Shown in pieces: positions 44,847-53,029 of a stretch of DNA of 64,000 nucleotides. This DNA comes from CABZJG01 sp902512685 (GTDB lineage Bacteria; Pseudomonadota; Alphaproteobacteria; Rhodobacterales; Rhodobacteraceae), in contig CP179201.1 of the NCBI GenBank assembly GCA_051201605.1, positions 2,604,001 through 2,668,000 of the forward strand. The letters run 5' to 3'. A program made the position numbers and the translations under genes. Positions within the stretch are counted from its first letter, which is position 1. Each line of letters begins with the position of its first letter. The notes beneath the pieces are model-generated. The model was not told the origin of the DNA. It was given only the letters and a program-made list of their open reading frames with translations, and did not search any database.

Positions 44847-45848
44847 TTAGCCGCCCGTATGGCTCATATGACGCGACATTTGTCCGGCGACTTCCTGCCG
44901 TGAATAATCAAAGTCATGCCCTTTGGGCTTTCGCCCAATGGCCTGCCGAATGGCGTTTTCCAGCGGTGCATCATCGGCGGGGTGATCGCGCAAAGGCATC
45001 CGCAGGTCGGCCTTACCTTCTTGGCCCAAGCAGGTGTAAAGGTCTCCGGTACAGGTCAGTCTGACGCGATTGCAACTTTCGCAGAAATTATGTGTCAGCG
45101 GCGTAATAAAGCCAATCTTTTGACCGCTTTCAACCAGTTCAACATAGCGTGCAGGTCCGCCGCTGCGTTCGGCCAGATCGCTCAATGTATAGCGCGTTGC
45201 CAGCTTTTGGCGCAAATCACTCAGCGGCCAGTATTGACCGATACGGTCCTCGCCCTCCAAATCACCCATCGGCATCACTTCGATAAAGGTAAGGTCAATA
45301 TCGCGGTCTGCGCACCATTTTGTTAACGTGAAAAGTTCATCCTCATTGAACCCTTTTAAGGCAACCGTGTTGATCTTTACCCTGAGCCCGGCATTTTGCG
45401 CAGCCTCAATGCCGCGCAATACCTGCGGCAACCGCCCCCAGCGGGTGACCCGGGCAAATTTTTCCTCATCCAGAGTGTCGAGCGAAATATTAATCCGCCG
45501 CACACCGGCAGCGTATAGCTGATCGGCAAAGCGGTGCAGTTGCGACCCATTCGTGGTCAGCGTCAATTCCTTCAACGCACCGCTTTCAAGATGGCGCGAC
45601 ATGGATTGGAAAAAGCTCATGATATCACGCCGCACCAAAGGTTCGCCGCCGGTGATGCGCAGCTTTTCCACCCCGAGACGAATAAAGGTTGAACACATTC
45701 GGTCCAGCTCTTCGAGGGTCAAAAGCTTTTTCTTGGGCAAAAACTGCATCGCTTCGGACATGCAATAGACACAGCGAAAATCACAGCGATCTGTGACGGA
45801 AATCCGCAAATAGTTAATCGCGCGGTGAAAGGGGTCTATCAAAGGCAT
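44847..45848 (-). CDS. moaA: GTP 3',8-cyclase (molybdenum cofactor biosynthesis)
   Basis: 333 residues; radical-SAM enzyme starting molybdopterin synthesis from GTP. The SAM cluster motif CX3CX2C is in DRCDFRCVYCM (Cys 22, 26, 29), the C-terminal substrate cluster is in FCESCNRVRLTCTGDLYTCLG, and the protein ends in the conserved Gly-Gly (HMSHTGG) needed for MoaC-coupled activity. The frame is open far upstream, but relatives start at MPLIDPF...; ATG 45848 (or 45854, two codons earlier) follows AGGG. Divergent from the lipoprotein gene. Confidence 0.96.
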   Translation of the reverse strand: MPLIDPFHRAINYLRISVTDRCDFRCVYCMSEAMQFLPKKKLLTLEELDRMCSTFIRLGVEKLRITGGEPLVRRDIMSFFQSMSRHLESGALKELTLTTNGSQLHRFADQLYAAGVRRINISLDTLDEEKFARVTRWGRLPQVLRGIEAAQNAGLRVKINTVALKGFNEDELFTLTKWCADRDIDLTFIEVMPMGDLEGEDRIGQYWPLSDLRQKLATRYTLSDLAERSGGPARYVELVESGQKIGFITPLTHNFCESCNRVRLTCTGDLYTCLGQEGKADLRMPLRDHPADDAPLENAIRQAIGRKPKGHDFDYSRQEVAGQMSRHMSHTGG

Positions 45849-45937
45849 GCTCATCCCTGCTATGCTATTCGCATGAACCGCCAAGAGCAAGTATTGGATC
45901 AGCAATTTAATTATCGGTAATAAACAAGAGGACATGG

Positions 45938-46399
45938 ATGCGTTATAAATATCTAAGCATGATCGGCTTTGTGATTCTGGCCGGCTGTTCGGTGAACAAA
46001 GCGCCGCCGCCTGCCCCGCCATCGGCTCAGCCAGAACAAAACACGACCCGGATACTTTCAGGCACCGGCACACCAACCCCAGCCAGCACTTTGGATGTGG
46101 CCAGCGCAACCGAGCGTGCAGCGGCCAAATCCAGTGCCCAGAACGGCCGCCAATTGCTTGGGGTGACAGTGGCCACGTTGGGCAACCCCGCCCAAACCGG
46201 TTTCTGGATCAAAACCTCTTTGGTGGATGAGCAAACAAAGGGGCAGATTGCCAGCGCTGCAAACGGCGCGAAAGTCAGTTTAACACTGATCCCACTGGAA
46301 GCGGCAGGCGGTAGCCAGCTTTCCCTGTCAGCGATGCGGATGCTACAAGTGCCCCTCACCAGTCTGGTTGAGGTCAAAGTCTACAAACTCGCCCCCTAA
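45938..46399 (+). CDS. Predicted outer-membrane/periplasmic lipoprotein
   Basis: 153 residues with a clear lipobox (FVILAGCS, Cys 17), a proline-rich linker (KAPPPAPPSAQPEQ) and a compact C-terminal domain (LLGVTVATLGNPAQTGFWIKTSLVD...QVPLTSLVEVKVYKL). Similar short lipoproteins in Rhodobacteraceae are sometimes mis-annotated as D-galactarate dehydratase; there is no enzyme motif here to support that. Divergent from moaA and convergent with the amidotransferase gene. Function unknown. Confidence 0.8.
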   Translation: MRYKYLSMIGFVILAGCSVNKAPPPAPPSAQPEQNTTRILSGTGTPTPASTLDVASATERAAAKSSAQNGRQLLGVTVATLGNPAQTGFWIKTSLVDEQTKGQIASAANGAKVSLTLIPLEAAGGSQLSLSAMRMLQVPLTSLVEVKVYKLAP

Positions 46400-46418
46400 T
46401 GGCCGCGCCGTTTGAAGA

Positions 46419-47192
46419 TTATGCTGATCGCAGCTGCCCAGTACCTTTGGCGTTTGCCCATTCATGCACCGCTTGGCCAAATGCCTTAAACAGCGGCCGA
46501 GATACGGGATCATTTGCCGCGTCCCATTCGGGATGCCACTGCACCGATAACGTAAAGCCGGGTGCATCTTTGACATAGATTGCCTCGGCAGTGCCATCAT
46601 CAGCAATTCCGTCAACAACGATCTGATCGCTTTGCGTTTTGAGCCCTTGTCCGTGCAGCGAATTTGTCATCACTTCGGTGGCCCCAAACAGCCTATGAAA
46701 CGGACCGTCTTTGGACAGCTTGATCGCATGGCGCAGCTCAAATTTTTCCTCAAGCGTGCCATCGGGCGGCATTCGGTGATTCATGCGGCCGGGCAGATCA
46801 CGGATTTCAGGATGCAAAGAACAGCCCATCGCCACCGCCATCTCTTGAAAGCCACGGCAGATGCCCAAAACCGGCTGACCGATTTTCACACAGTTGCGGA
46901 TCAAGGCCAAAGCCACCGCATCACGATCGCGATCAAATGGGCCGTGGGCTTCGGTTTCCTGCTCGCCGTATTCTTCGGGGTGGACATTTGGCCGCCCGCC
47001 AGTGAACACAAACCCATCACAGGTTGCCATCAATTCCTCGATTGTCACCTGCGCCGGATCTGTAGGAATAATCAGCGGGATGCAATTGGACACATGGGCA
47101 ACAGCATCGCCGTTCATTGTGCCAGAGGCATGCACCGGATATTGCTCATTCAGCAAATAATGATTTGAAATAATTCCAACAACTGGACGCAA
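46419..47192 (-). CDS. Class I glutamine amidotransferase-like (gamma-glutamyl-GABA hydrolase family)
   Basis: 257 residues. The catalytic Cys is in GICRGFQEMAV and the His in VQWHPEWD, with GFVFTGGRPNVHPEEYGE as oxyanion strand: the PuuD/peptidase C26 pattern, which hydrolyses gamma-glutamyl amides such as gamma-glutamyl-GABA. No ATG is available; the TTG at 47192 gives MRPVVGIISNHYL, matching the family, and has GAGG 8 nt upstream. A TTG at 47210 is possible. No putrescine genes flank it, so the substrate is open. Confidence 0.87.
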   Translation of the reverse strand: MRPVVGIISNHYLLNEQYPVHASGTMNGDAVAHVSNCIPLIIPTDPAQVTIEELMATCDGFVFTGGRPNVHPEEYGEQETEAHGPFDRDRDAVALALIRNCVKIGQPVLGICRGFQEMAVAMGCSLHPEIRDLPGRMNHRMPPDGTLEEKFELRHAIKLSKDGPFHRLFGATEVMTNSLHGQGLKTQSDQIVVDGIADDGTAEAIYVKDAPGFTLSVQWHPEWDAANDPVSRPLFKAFGQAVHEWANAKGTGQLRSA

Positions 47193-47316
47193 AATAAAAA
47201 CCTCAATCAAGAACGCGCCCTAAACATAGCTATTCAAACGGAAAACTCAATATGTAGTCTTATTGAAATAACTGGCCCGCTGAAATGGCCCGGAAACCCC
47301 AAAAGACGCATATGTT

Positions 47317-48552
47317 TTAAAAATTGCGGGAAACGGTTATCCGGCACTCAGTAACTTTATAGTCATAGAAAACCACGTTTGACCGGTTGATGTGATGAAA
47401 GCAGGACAGGCTAGGCCGATATCCGAAAAATTCGACGCGCGCATGTTGCAATGTGGCATTTAAACGGGAAAAATCATCTGCTCTCGGGCTGTTTGTTAAG
47501 GGATAATTTCCAACAAAATCATGCTGTCCCAGCTCCAGTCCAAAACTGGTTTGTAACCCGCCTTGCCAGTCTTGCTTGGTGCTAAGTGATACTTTAGAGC
47601 CGACATAGCGCAGATGTTCGGATTGGGGACTGCTGCGCTCTACGCCAAGACCCAGCTGAATAGACTGAGACGGGCTAAGTTGGTGGCTAAGGTTTAACAA
47701 GGCACTCGCAAAGGGGCCTTCTAGATGCAAGTGGTTGGGGAAAATACGGCGTTCGCGCAACAGTGTGAAATTCAACTGGTCTTGAACAGTCAGACGGCTA
47801 TTCATACCAAGGCGAAGCCCCTGAAGCCTATGCGATGCATTTTCTGGGCGCGAAGTTTTTCGGTAATAGGGACTTAAGAACCAACGCCCCGTCCTGGTTG
47901 CACGCTCGTAAACAAGTGCCAAATTGGTGTCGCGATTATTCAGGTTATCTGTTTCGTAGCGGGTCGCGGATATCCCCCAATTTAAAACCACGCGCTGGCC
48001 CGCACTCAAGGGATGGCGGGCATAGCCCGAAAAGCCCAACACAAGCCCAATGCCAGAGGTTGCTTGAGAGCTTTCATCAATTACAAATTCACCGAGTGAT
48101 GTATTAAAAACGGTTTGGGTTGTTCCCCGATTGACGTTTGTGGACGGCAGCATGGAATAATACCCACTCATCCCAATGGGTTTATTGCGGTTAATGAGTT
48201 CTAAAAACCTACGGTATCCAACCCGCACCCTTGGGTTGTTATCAATGCGCAATAAATGATTGAAATGAAATTCTGCCGGTCCATAATCGCGGTTGAGCAT
48301 CAGCGTATGCGCCAGTTCGCGCCGTGTATTCAAACGGTTAGGATCCATTTGTAAAACTTGCCGAAAGAGAGCGATGGCAGCAACTAGTCTGGCTTGTGAC
48401 TTGAGCAGACGCGCCTCAAAAAATAGCTTGTCTGCTGGCGAGGGATCACCAGCCTCTAGCACCGCGCGGGCAGCATCAACCTGTCCAAACGTTAGCAAGC
48501 GCGACATATCATTGTCGCGCGCGCTCTCAGCCGATGCAAACGATGTGGCCAA
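47317..48552 (-). CDS. Slam-like (DUF560) TPR plus outer-membrane beta-barrel protein
   Basis: At least 411 residues: N-terminal TPR-like repeats (about residues 20-105: AARAVLEAG..., LVAAIALFRQVLQMDPN..., GPAEFHFNHLLRID) and a C-terminal beta-barrel ending in a typical outer-membrane signal (TECRITVSRNF, terminal Phe). This is the layout of surface lipoprotein assembly modifiers, which move lipoproteins to the cell surface. The coordinate start is a TTG, but the frame extends upstream to 48621 and that part encodes a convincing signal peptide core (SPILGLILWFLATSFASA) with no ATG, GTG or TTG before it; see findings. No obvious lipoprotein substrate is adjacent. Confidence 0.75.
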   Translation of the reverse strand: MATSFASAESARDNDMSRLLTFGQVDAARAVLEAGDPSPADKLFFEARLLKSQARLVAAIALFRQVLQMDPNRLNTRRELAHTLMLNRDYGPAEFHFNHLLRIDNNPRVRVGYRRFLELINRNKPIGMSGYYSMLPSTNVNRGTTQTVFNTSLGEFVIDESSQATSGIGLVLGFSGYARHPLSAGQRVVLNWGISATRYETDNLNNRDTNLALVYERATRTGRWFLSPYYRKTSRPENASHRLQGLRLGMNSRLTVQDQLNFTLLRERRIFPNHLHLEGPFASALLNLSHQLSPSQSIQLGLGVERSSPQSEHLRYVGSKVSLSTKQDWQGGLQTSFGLELGQHDFVGNYPLTNSPRADDFSRLNATLQHARVEFFGYRPSLSCFHHINRSNVVFYDYKVTECRITVSRNF

Positions 48553-48866
48553 AAACCACAGAATAAGACCTAAAATAGGACTAAAAATATGCCAAATACG
48601 TATCGAAAAAATGAATTTAACCTATGTAAAAGCGAAAATTCCGTCCTTACCGCGAAAACAGGCCCCCGTTTGAAATAAAGACAAACCTAAAGCGTATATT
48701 TTCTGACGGCCTCCCTTAAATTCCTAGCCTGTCAGAACAGAACGCAGGTTTCTGTGATCCGCATAAAAAAACGCAGTGAAGAAAACCCAAATAAATAAAT
48801 AAATATAACAACCTTTGTATATTGGTGAAATTCGGCAAGGCTTTCAACCTTTAGTTTAGCTTTCAT

Positions 48867-48886
48867 AAAAAAACCTGGGCCAACCA
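48867..48886 (-). terminator. Weak terminator-like hairpin after glcB
   Basis: On the minus strand CTGG-TTGGC-CCAG is followed by GGTTTTTTT, about 45 nt after the malate synthase stop codon. The stem is only 4 bp, so efficiency is doubtful. The rest of the roughly 300-bp gap up to the Slam-like gene is AT-rich, with four AAAT tandem units near 48790 and no supported gene. Confidence 0.4.
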
Positions 48887-48931
48887 GCTTTGCGGGGCCA
48901 CGAAAAACTATCTAAGGTTTTCTATTTGGGG

Positions 48932-51076
48932 CTAAAGCGCAGAGGATTTAAGTTCAAGGCGGCGGGCGTGCAGCACCGGTTCGGTATAGCCCGAGGGCTG
49001 TATCCGGCCTTTGAACACCAAATCACACGCCGCTTGAAAGGCATATCCTGAAAATTCCGGAGCCATCGGGCGATAGACGGCATCGCCAGCATTTTGCGCA
49101 TCCACCACAGCGGCCATTTTGCGCAGCGCGGTCATGACTTGCGCGTCAGTGACCACCCCGTGGTGCAGCCAATTGGCCAAGGCCTGACTTGAGATACGGC
49201 AGGTGGCCCGGTCTTCCATCAGGGCCACATCGTGAATGTCGGGCACTTTCGAACAGCCGACCCCCTGATCCACCCAGCGCACCACATAGCCCAATATGCC
49301 TTGGGCATTATTTTCAATTTCGCTTTGCACCTGCGCTGCAGATAGGTTTTGGCCGGACATCACCGGAATGGTCAGCAAATCCTTCAGCGTGCCGCGCGGT
49401 CCAGCCGCTTGAATTCGCTGTTGCTCGGCGCTGACATCAACTTGGTGATAATGGGTTGCGTGCAGGGTTGCGGCGGTGGGCGATGGCACCCAAGCGCAGC
49501 TTGCGCCCGCAATAGGATGGCCGATTTTGGCCGTTAGCATATCGGCCATTTGATCCGGCATTGCCCACATGCCCTTGCCAATCTGGGCCTTGCCCTGCAA
49601 ACCGCAGGCCAGACCTATATCGACATTGCGATCCTCATAAGATTTGATCCACGCGGTGGATTTCATCTCGGCCTTTGGCAAAAAAGCCCCCATTTCCATA
49701 CTGGTGTGAATCTCATCCCCTGTGCGGTCCAAAAATCCGGTGTTGATAAAGGCCACCCGTGATTTTGCCGCGCGGATGCATTCTTTTAAATTGACAGAAG
49801 TGCGCCGCTCTTCGTCCATTATCCCCAGCTTAACTGTGTTTTGCGGCAGCCCCAAGATCGTCTCGACCTGCGTGAACAGCTGATCGGCAAAGGCAACCTC
49901 ATCGGGGCCATGCATTTTTGGTTTGACCACATAAATTGACCCGCACTGCGAATTGCCGCCGTCACGCTTGAGATCATGCATCGCAATCAGCGTGGTGATC
50001 AGCGCGTCCAGCAGGCCTTCGCCAATTTCGCGGCCTTCGCCATCCAGCACTGCAGGATTGGTCATTAGATGGCCGACATTGCGCACCAGCATCAGGCTTC
50101 GGCCTTTGAGCGTCGCGTTCGTACCATCTGCGGCCACATAAGCGATGTCATCGTTCAAGCTGCGCAGAAATTGACGGCCCGATTTTTCGATTTTCTCGCT
50201 TAGATCGCCTTTCATTAGCCCCAGCCAGTTGCGATAGGCAATGACTTTGTCGGCCGCATCCACAGCAGCCACGCTGTCTTCACAATCCATAATGGTCGAG
50301 ACCGCGGATTCGAGCCGTATATCCGCTATTCCAGCCTTATCAGTGCTGCCGATCGGACTGCTGCGATCAATATCAATGATCAGATGCATCTGGTTATTTT
50401 TCAAAATTACAGAGGACGGCGCAGCCGCATCGCCAATAAATCCAATAAACGCCTCGCGGTTCTTTAAGCCTGCCGCGTCAGCAAGTAACTGGCCCTGCGC
50501 CACCGAAAGCGTCGCGATATCGGCCCAGCTGCCAGCGCTTAGCGGCACGGCGCTGTCCAAGAAGTTGCGCCCCCATGCAATCACATGCGCACCGCGCGCG
50601 GCATTATATCCGCCCAAGGACGGAAGATCGCCCAGCGCATCAGTGCCATAAAGCGCATCATAAAGACTGCCCCAACGGGCATTGGCCGCATTCAGCGCAA
50701 AGCGTGCATTCATAATCGGCACCACCAGTTGCGGTCCCGATATCTGTGCAATTTCGGGATCAACATTGGCGGTCTGAATAGCAAAATCCGGCCCCTCATC
50801 GACCAGATAGCTGATATCACGCAGAAACGCCTCATAGGCCTCCGCGTCATGCGGCTGCCCCCGGCGGGCGATATGCCAGGCGTCAATTTGCCCTTGCATT
50901 GCGCTGCGCGCATCAAGCAAGGCCCGGTTTTGCGGTCCGCAGTGCTGCACCAATCCAGCAAGCCCAGCCCAAAACGCTTCAGCGGTGACATCCAGCCCCG
51001 GCAAAGCTTCTTTTTCTATAAAGTCGACCAATTCAACCGCGATCTTCAAATCTAACTTTTGCGCTCTGGCTGTCAT
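48932..51076 (-). CDS. glcB: Malate synthase G
   Basis: 714 residues, the monomeric ~80-kDa G isoform. It condenses glyoxylate and acetyl-CoA to malate. Diagnostic segments: the TIMDCEDSVAAVDAADK substrate/Mg region, GRSLMLVRNVGHLMTNPAVLD, IYVVKPKMHGPDEVAFA, LGIMDEERRTSVNLKECIRAAKSRVAFINTGFLDRTGDE and a C-terminal cap (KGRIQPSGYTEPVLHARR). AAGGA lies before the ATG. No isocitrate lyase or glycolate oxidase gene is in the window, so whether it serves the glyoxylate shunt or glycolate use is open. Confidence 0.97.
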   Translation of the reverse strand: MTARAQKLDLKIAVELVDFIEKEALPGLDVTAEAFWAGLAGLVQHCGPQNRALLDARSAMQGQIDAWHIARRGQPHDAEAYEAFLRDISYLVDEGPDFAIQTANVDPEIAQISGPQLVVPIMNARFALNAANARWGSLYDALYGTDALGDLPSLGGYNAARGAHVIAWGRNFLDSAVPLSAGSWADIATLSVAQGQLLADAAGLKNREAFIGFIGDAAAPSSVILKNNQMHLIIDIDRSSPIGSTDKAGIADIRLESAVSTIMDCEDSVAAVDAADKVIAYRNWLGLMKGDLSEKIEKSGRQFLRSLNDDIAYVAADGTNATLKGRSLMLVRNVGHLMTNPAVLDGEGREIGEGLLDALITTLIAMHDLKRDGGNSQCGSIYVVKPKMHGPDEVAFADQLFTQVETILGLPQNTVKLGIMDEERRTSVNLKECIRAAKSRVAFINTGFLDRTGDEIHTSMEMGAFLPKAEMKSTAWIKSYEDRNVDIGLACGLQGKAQIGKGMWAMPDQMADMLTAKIGHPIAGASCAWVPSPTAATLHATHYHQVDVSAEQQRIQAAGPRGTLKDLLTIPVMSGQNLSAAQVQSEIENNAQGILGYVVRWVDQGVGCSKVPDIHDVALMEDRATCRISSQALANWLHHGVVTDAQVMTALRKMAAVVDAQNAGDAVYRPMAPEFSGYAFQAACDLVFKGRIQPSGYTEPVLHARRLELKSSAL

Positions 51077-51208
51077 GTTTTTATCCTTTATAGATACCCT
51101 TTAATAACGCCTATTTAGGCAAAAAGTTTCCTATAGGCAACAAGTTCGGTAATATTTTTTTACCAAAATCGCGGAAACAGTTTCAAACAGAGGCGTTAAA
51201 TCCCCTGC

Positions 51209-51364
51209 TCATCCCATTTCTTTTGGCTTTTTTGATCGGCATTTCTGACTGCAATACTGCACCTCATTCCAAACTCGTTCCCATTTTTTACGCCAGGCAA
51301 AAGGACGCCCACATGTTCGGCACAGCTTGGTTGCAAGATCCGCTTTGCGGCGCATTTTCGCCAT
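51209..51364 (-). CDS. DUF2256 zinc-ribbon mini-protein
   Basis: 51 residues, too short for most gene callers. The frame runs from ATG 51364 (overlapping the photolyase stop as TAATG) to TGA 51209. Sequence pattern: LCRTCGRPFAWRKKWERVW then YCSQKCR, i.e. CxxC...CxxxC with the invariant RPFxWRKKWE.xW core of DUF2256. Small DUF2256 proteins are frequently encoded next to cryptochrome/photolyase genes, which fits here exactly. A zinc-binding, possibly nucleic-acid-contacting helper is likely; its role is not established. An internal ATG at 51355 is an alternative start. Confidence 0.88.
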   Translation of the reverse strand: MAKMRRKADLATKLCRTCGRPFAWRKKWERVWNEVQYCSQKCRSKKPKEMG

Positions 51365-52911
51365 TACAGATCAAAACTCAATTGCTGAGCATCGCGTTTT
51401 CTATTGTTCACGCTGCGGCGGGGGTTTGCGGGTTTACGGCTGGCATGGCGGGTCACGATTGATCCGGCTTTTTCCGCAAATCCTGCTTTTCTTCGCACAT
51501 TCCAAACCCTCTCACGCGCGCTGCGCGTGGCGCTTGCCAAATCGACAACCGGCTTTGGATACAAAGCTCCAACAACACGGCCTTGTCCATCCCAGCGCCA
51601 GGGCTCTTGTAAGAATTTGTCGGGCACCGGTGACAGCTCTGGCACCCAACGGCGGGTGAAAATGCCATTGGGGTCTTGTTCAAGCCCTTGCTTGACCGGG
51701 TTATAGATCCGAATTGTATTGATCCCGGTGGTCCCCGATTGCATTTGCATCTGCGGCCAGTGAATACCGGGCTCATAGTCAGTAAAAAGCCGCGCCAAAT
51801 GCTGGCCGGTTACGCGCCAGTCCAGCCAAAGCTGGTAGGAGGCAAACGACACCAGCATCGCCCGCATGCGAAAATTCAGCCAGCCGGTTTCTGTCAGATA
51901 ACGCATACAGGCATCAACAAATGGCACCCCCGTTTGACCGTGTTTCCAAGCTGACAGCAATAAAGGATCAGCGGTCCGCGGGCGCAAATCTTCATAGGCG
52001 CTGTGCAGACATCGGGTTTCGATATCGGGCTGGTCTTCCAGTTTTTGAATAAAATGATCGCGCCACGCCAGACGCGACTGAAAGGATGCAAGACTGCCAA
52101 GCCAACCATCCCGACTGCCTTTCAAGGCCATCTGGCGCCGGCGGGTTATCTGCACCGCTTCGCGCACGGTGATCACCCCGTAACTTAAATAGGGGGACAG
52201 GCGCGAGCAGGCGTTCTCAGCCGAAACAGGAGAAGACATCGCGCGCCGATAGCTGCGGCCGCGTTCACGCAAAAACTCATCCAGCACAGCCTCGGCGCTA
52301 TCTCGGCCTCCGGTTTGCGGCGAGACCGGAAAATCATTGCGCAGCTTCAATTGCGCCGCACTTGGCAGTGGATCAGACTGCGCATGGGTTATCTTTAGCC
52401 TCCGCGGTTGCTGCGCCGCCGGTGCGGCCACAAACTGATCGCGGCGCTTTGCCCAGCCAGTGGCGCGTGCGCGGCCGCGCGTGACCGCTGACTGTGGCAC
52501 TTCGCTCCAGTTCACCGCATGCACGCGGGCCCAGTTTGCCACTTTCTTATCACGTTCAAAACTCCAGAGATTGCCAATTTCGCAATGACTTACTATGCGC
52601 CGGACATCATATTGCTGCCGAAGTTTCTCAAGCGCTGGAACCGCTTCATCGACACGAATGGTTAAAGGACCGCCCAATCTTTTAAGGCGGCTATCAAGAT
52701 CGCTTAAACATTGCTTGATAAACGCCCAATGCCGCCCCGATAGGTCTGGTTGCCGCCAATAGTCAGGCTCGACAATGTAAACTGGCAAAACAGCGCCGGG
52801 CAATTTAGCCGCCAGTTCCAAAGCCGCATGATCGCTCACGCGCAAGTCGCGTTTAAACCATAGCAAAGTAACGCCATCAGGTTCAAAATGAGGATGCGCA
52901 TCCTTTCGCAT
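51364..52911 (-). CDS. Cryptochrome/deoxyribodipyrimidine photolyase family protein
   Basis: 515 residues. N-terminal antenna-type Rossmann domain (TLLWFKRDLRVSDHAAL), a linker, and the all-helical FAD-binding domain: SRLSPYLSYGVITVREA, LASFQSRLAWRDHF, TGVPFVDACMRYLTETGWLNFRMRAMLVSFASY and FTDYEPGIHWPQMQMQSGTTGIN. The region near flavin N5 (DYEPGIHW) and NFRMR (in place of HNR) differ from classical CPD photolyases, so lesion type or photoreceptor function cannot be assigned. It overlaps the DUF2256 gene by one base, so the two are translated together. No strong ribosome site precedes the ATG. Confidence 0.9.
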   Translation of the reverse strand: MRKDAHPHFEPDGVTLLWFKRDLRVSDHAALELAAKLPGAVLPVYIVEPDYWRQPDLSGRHWAFIKQCLSDLDSRLKRLGGPLTIRVDEAVPALEKLRQQYDVRRIVSHCEIGNLWSFERDKKVANWARVHAVNWSEVPQSAVTRGRARATGWAKRRDQFVAAPAAQQPRRLKITHAQSDPLPSAAQLKLRNDFPVSPQTGGRDSAEAVLDEFLRERGRSYRRAMSSPVSAENACSRLSPYLSYGVITVREAVQITRRRQMALKGSRDGWLGSLASFQSRLAWRDHFIQKLEDQPDIETRCLHSAYEDLRPRTADPLLLSAWKHGQTGVPFVDACMRYLTETGWLNFRMRAMLVSFASYQLWLDWRVTGQHLARLFTDYEPGIHWPQMQMQSGTTGINTIRIYNPVKQGLEQDPNGIFTRRWVPELSPVPDKFLQEPWRWDGQGRVVGALYPKPVVDLASATRSARERVWNVRRKAGFAEKAGSIVTRHASRKPANPRRSVNNRKRDAQQLSFDL

Positions 52912-53029
52912 TGCGGATTTCAGCTTTCAATTTATAAGTGTCTCAGGAATGTGGGAAATTAATCCCGAATGCAGGTGAGTAAATAGGCCTCAAATTGGCA
53001 AAGGCAATTCCCTGATATTGGAGAGTGCA

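Noticed and set aside
47220..47316. GGCC-containing hairpin downstream of the Slam-like gene
   Set aside because: Only a 4-bp self-complementary stem and no strong T-run; not enough for a terminator call.
48732..48866. 44-codon minus-strand frame with a hydrophobic centre between glcB and the Slam-like gene
   Set aside because: No ribosome site; it starts directly after the T-run of a terminator-like hairpin, and the Phe/Ile content follows from AT-rich DNA.
51223..51462. Plus-strand frame over the photolyase 3' end
   Set aside because: Lies antisense to the DUF2256 and photolyase genes, which have clear family motifs.
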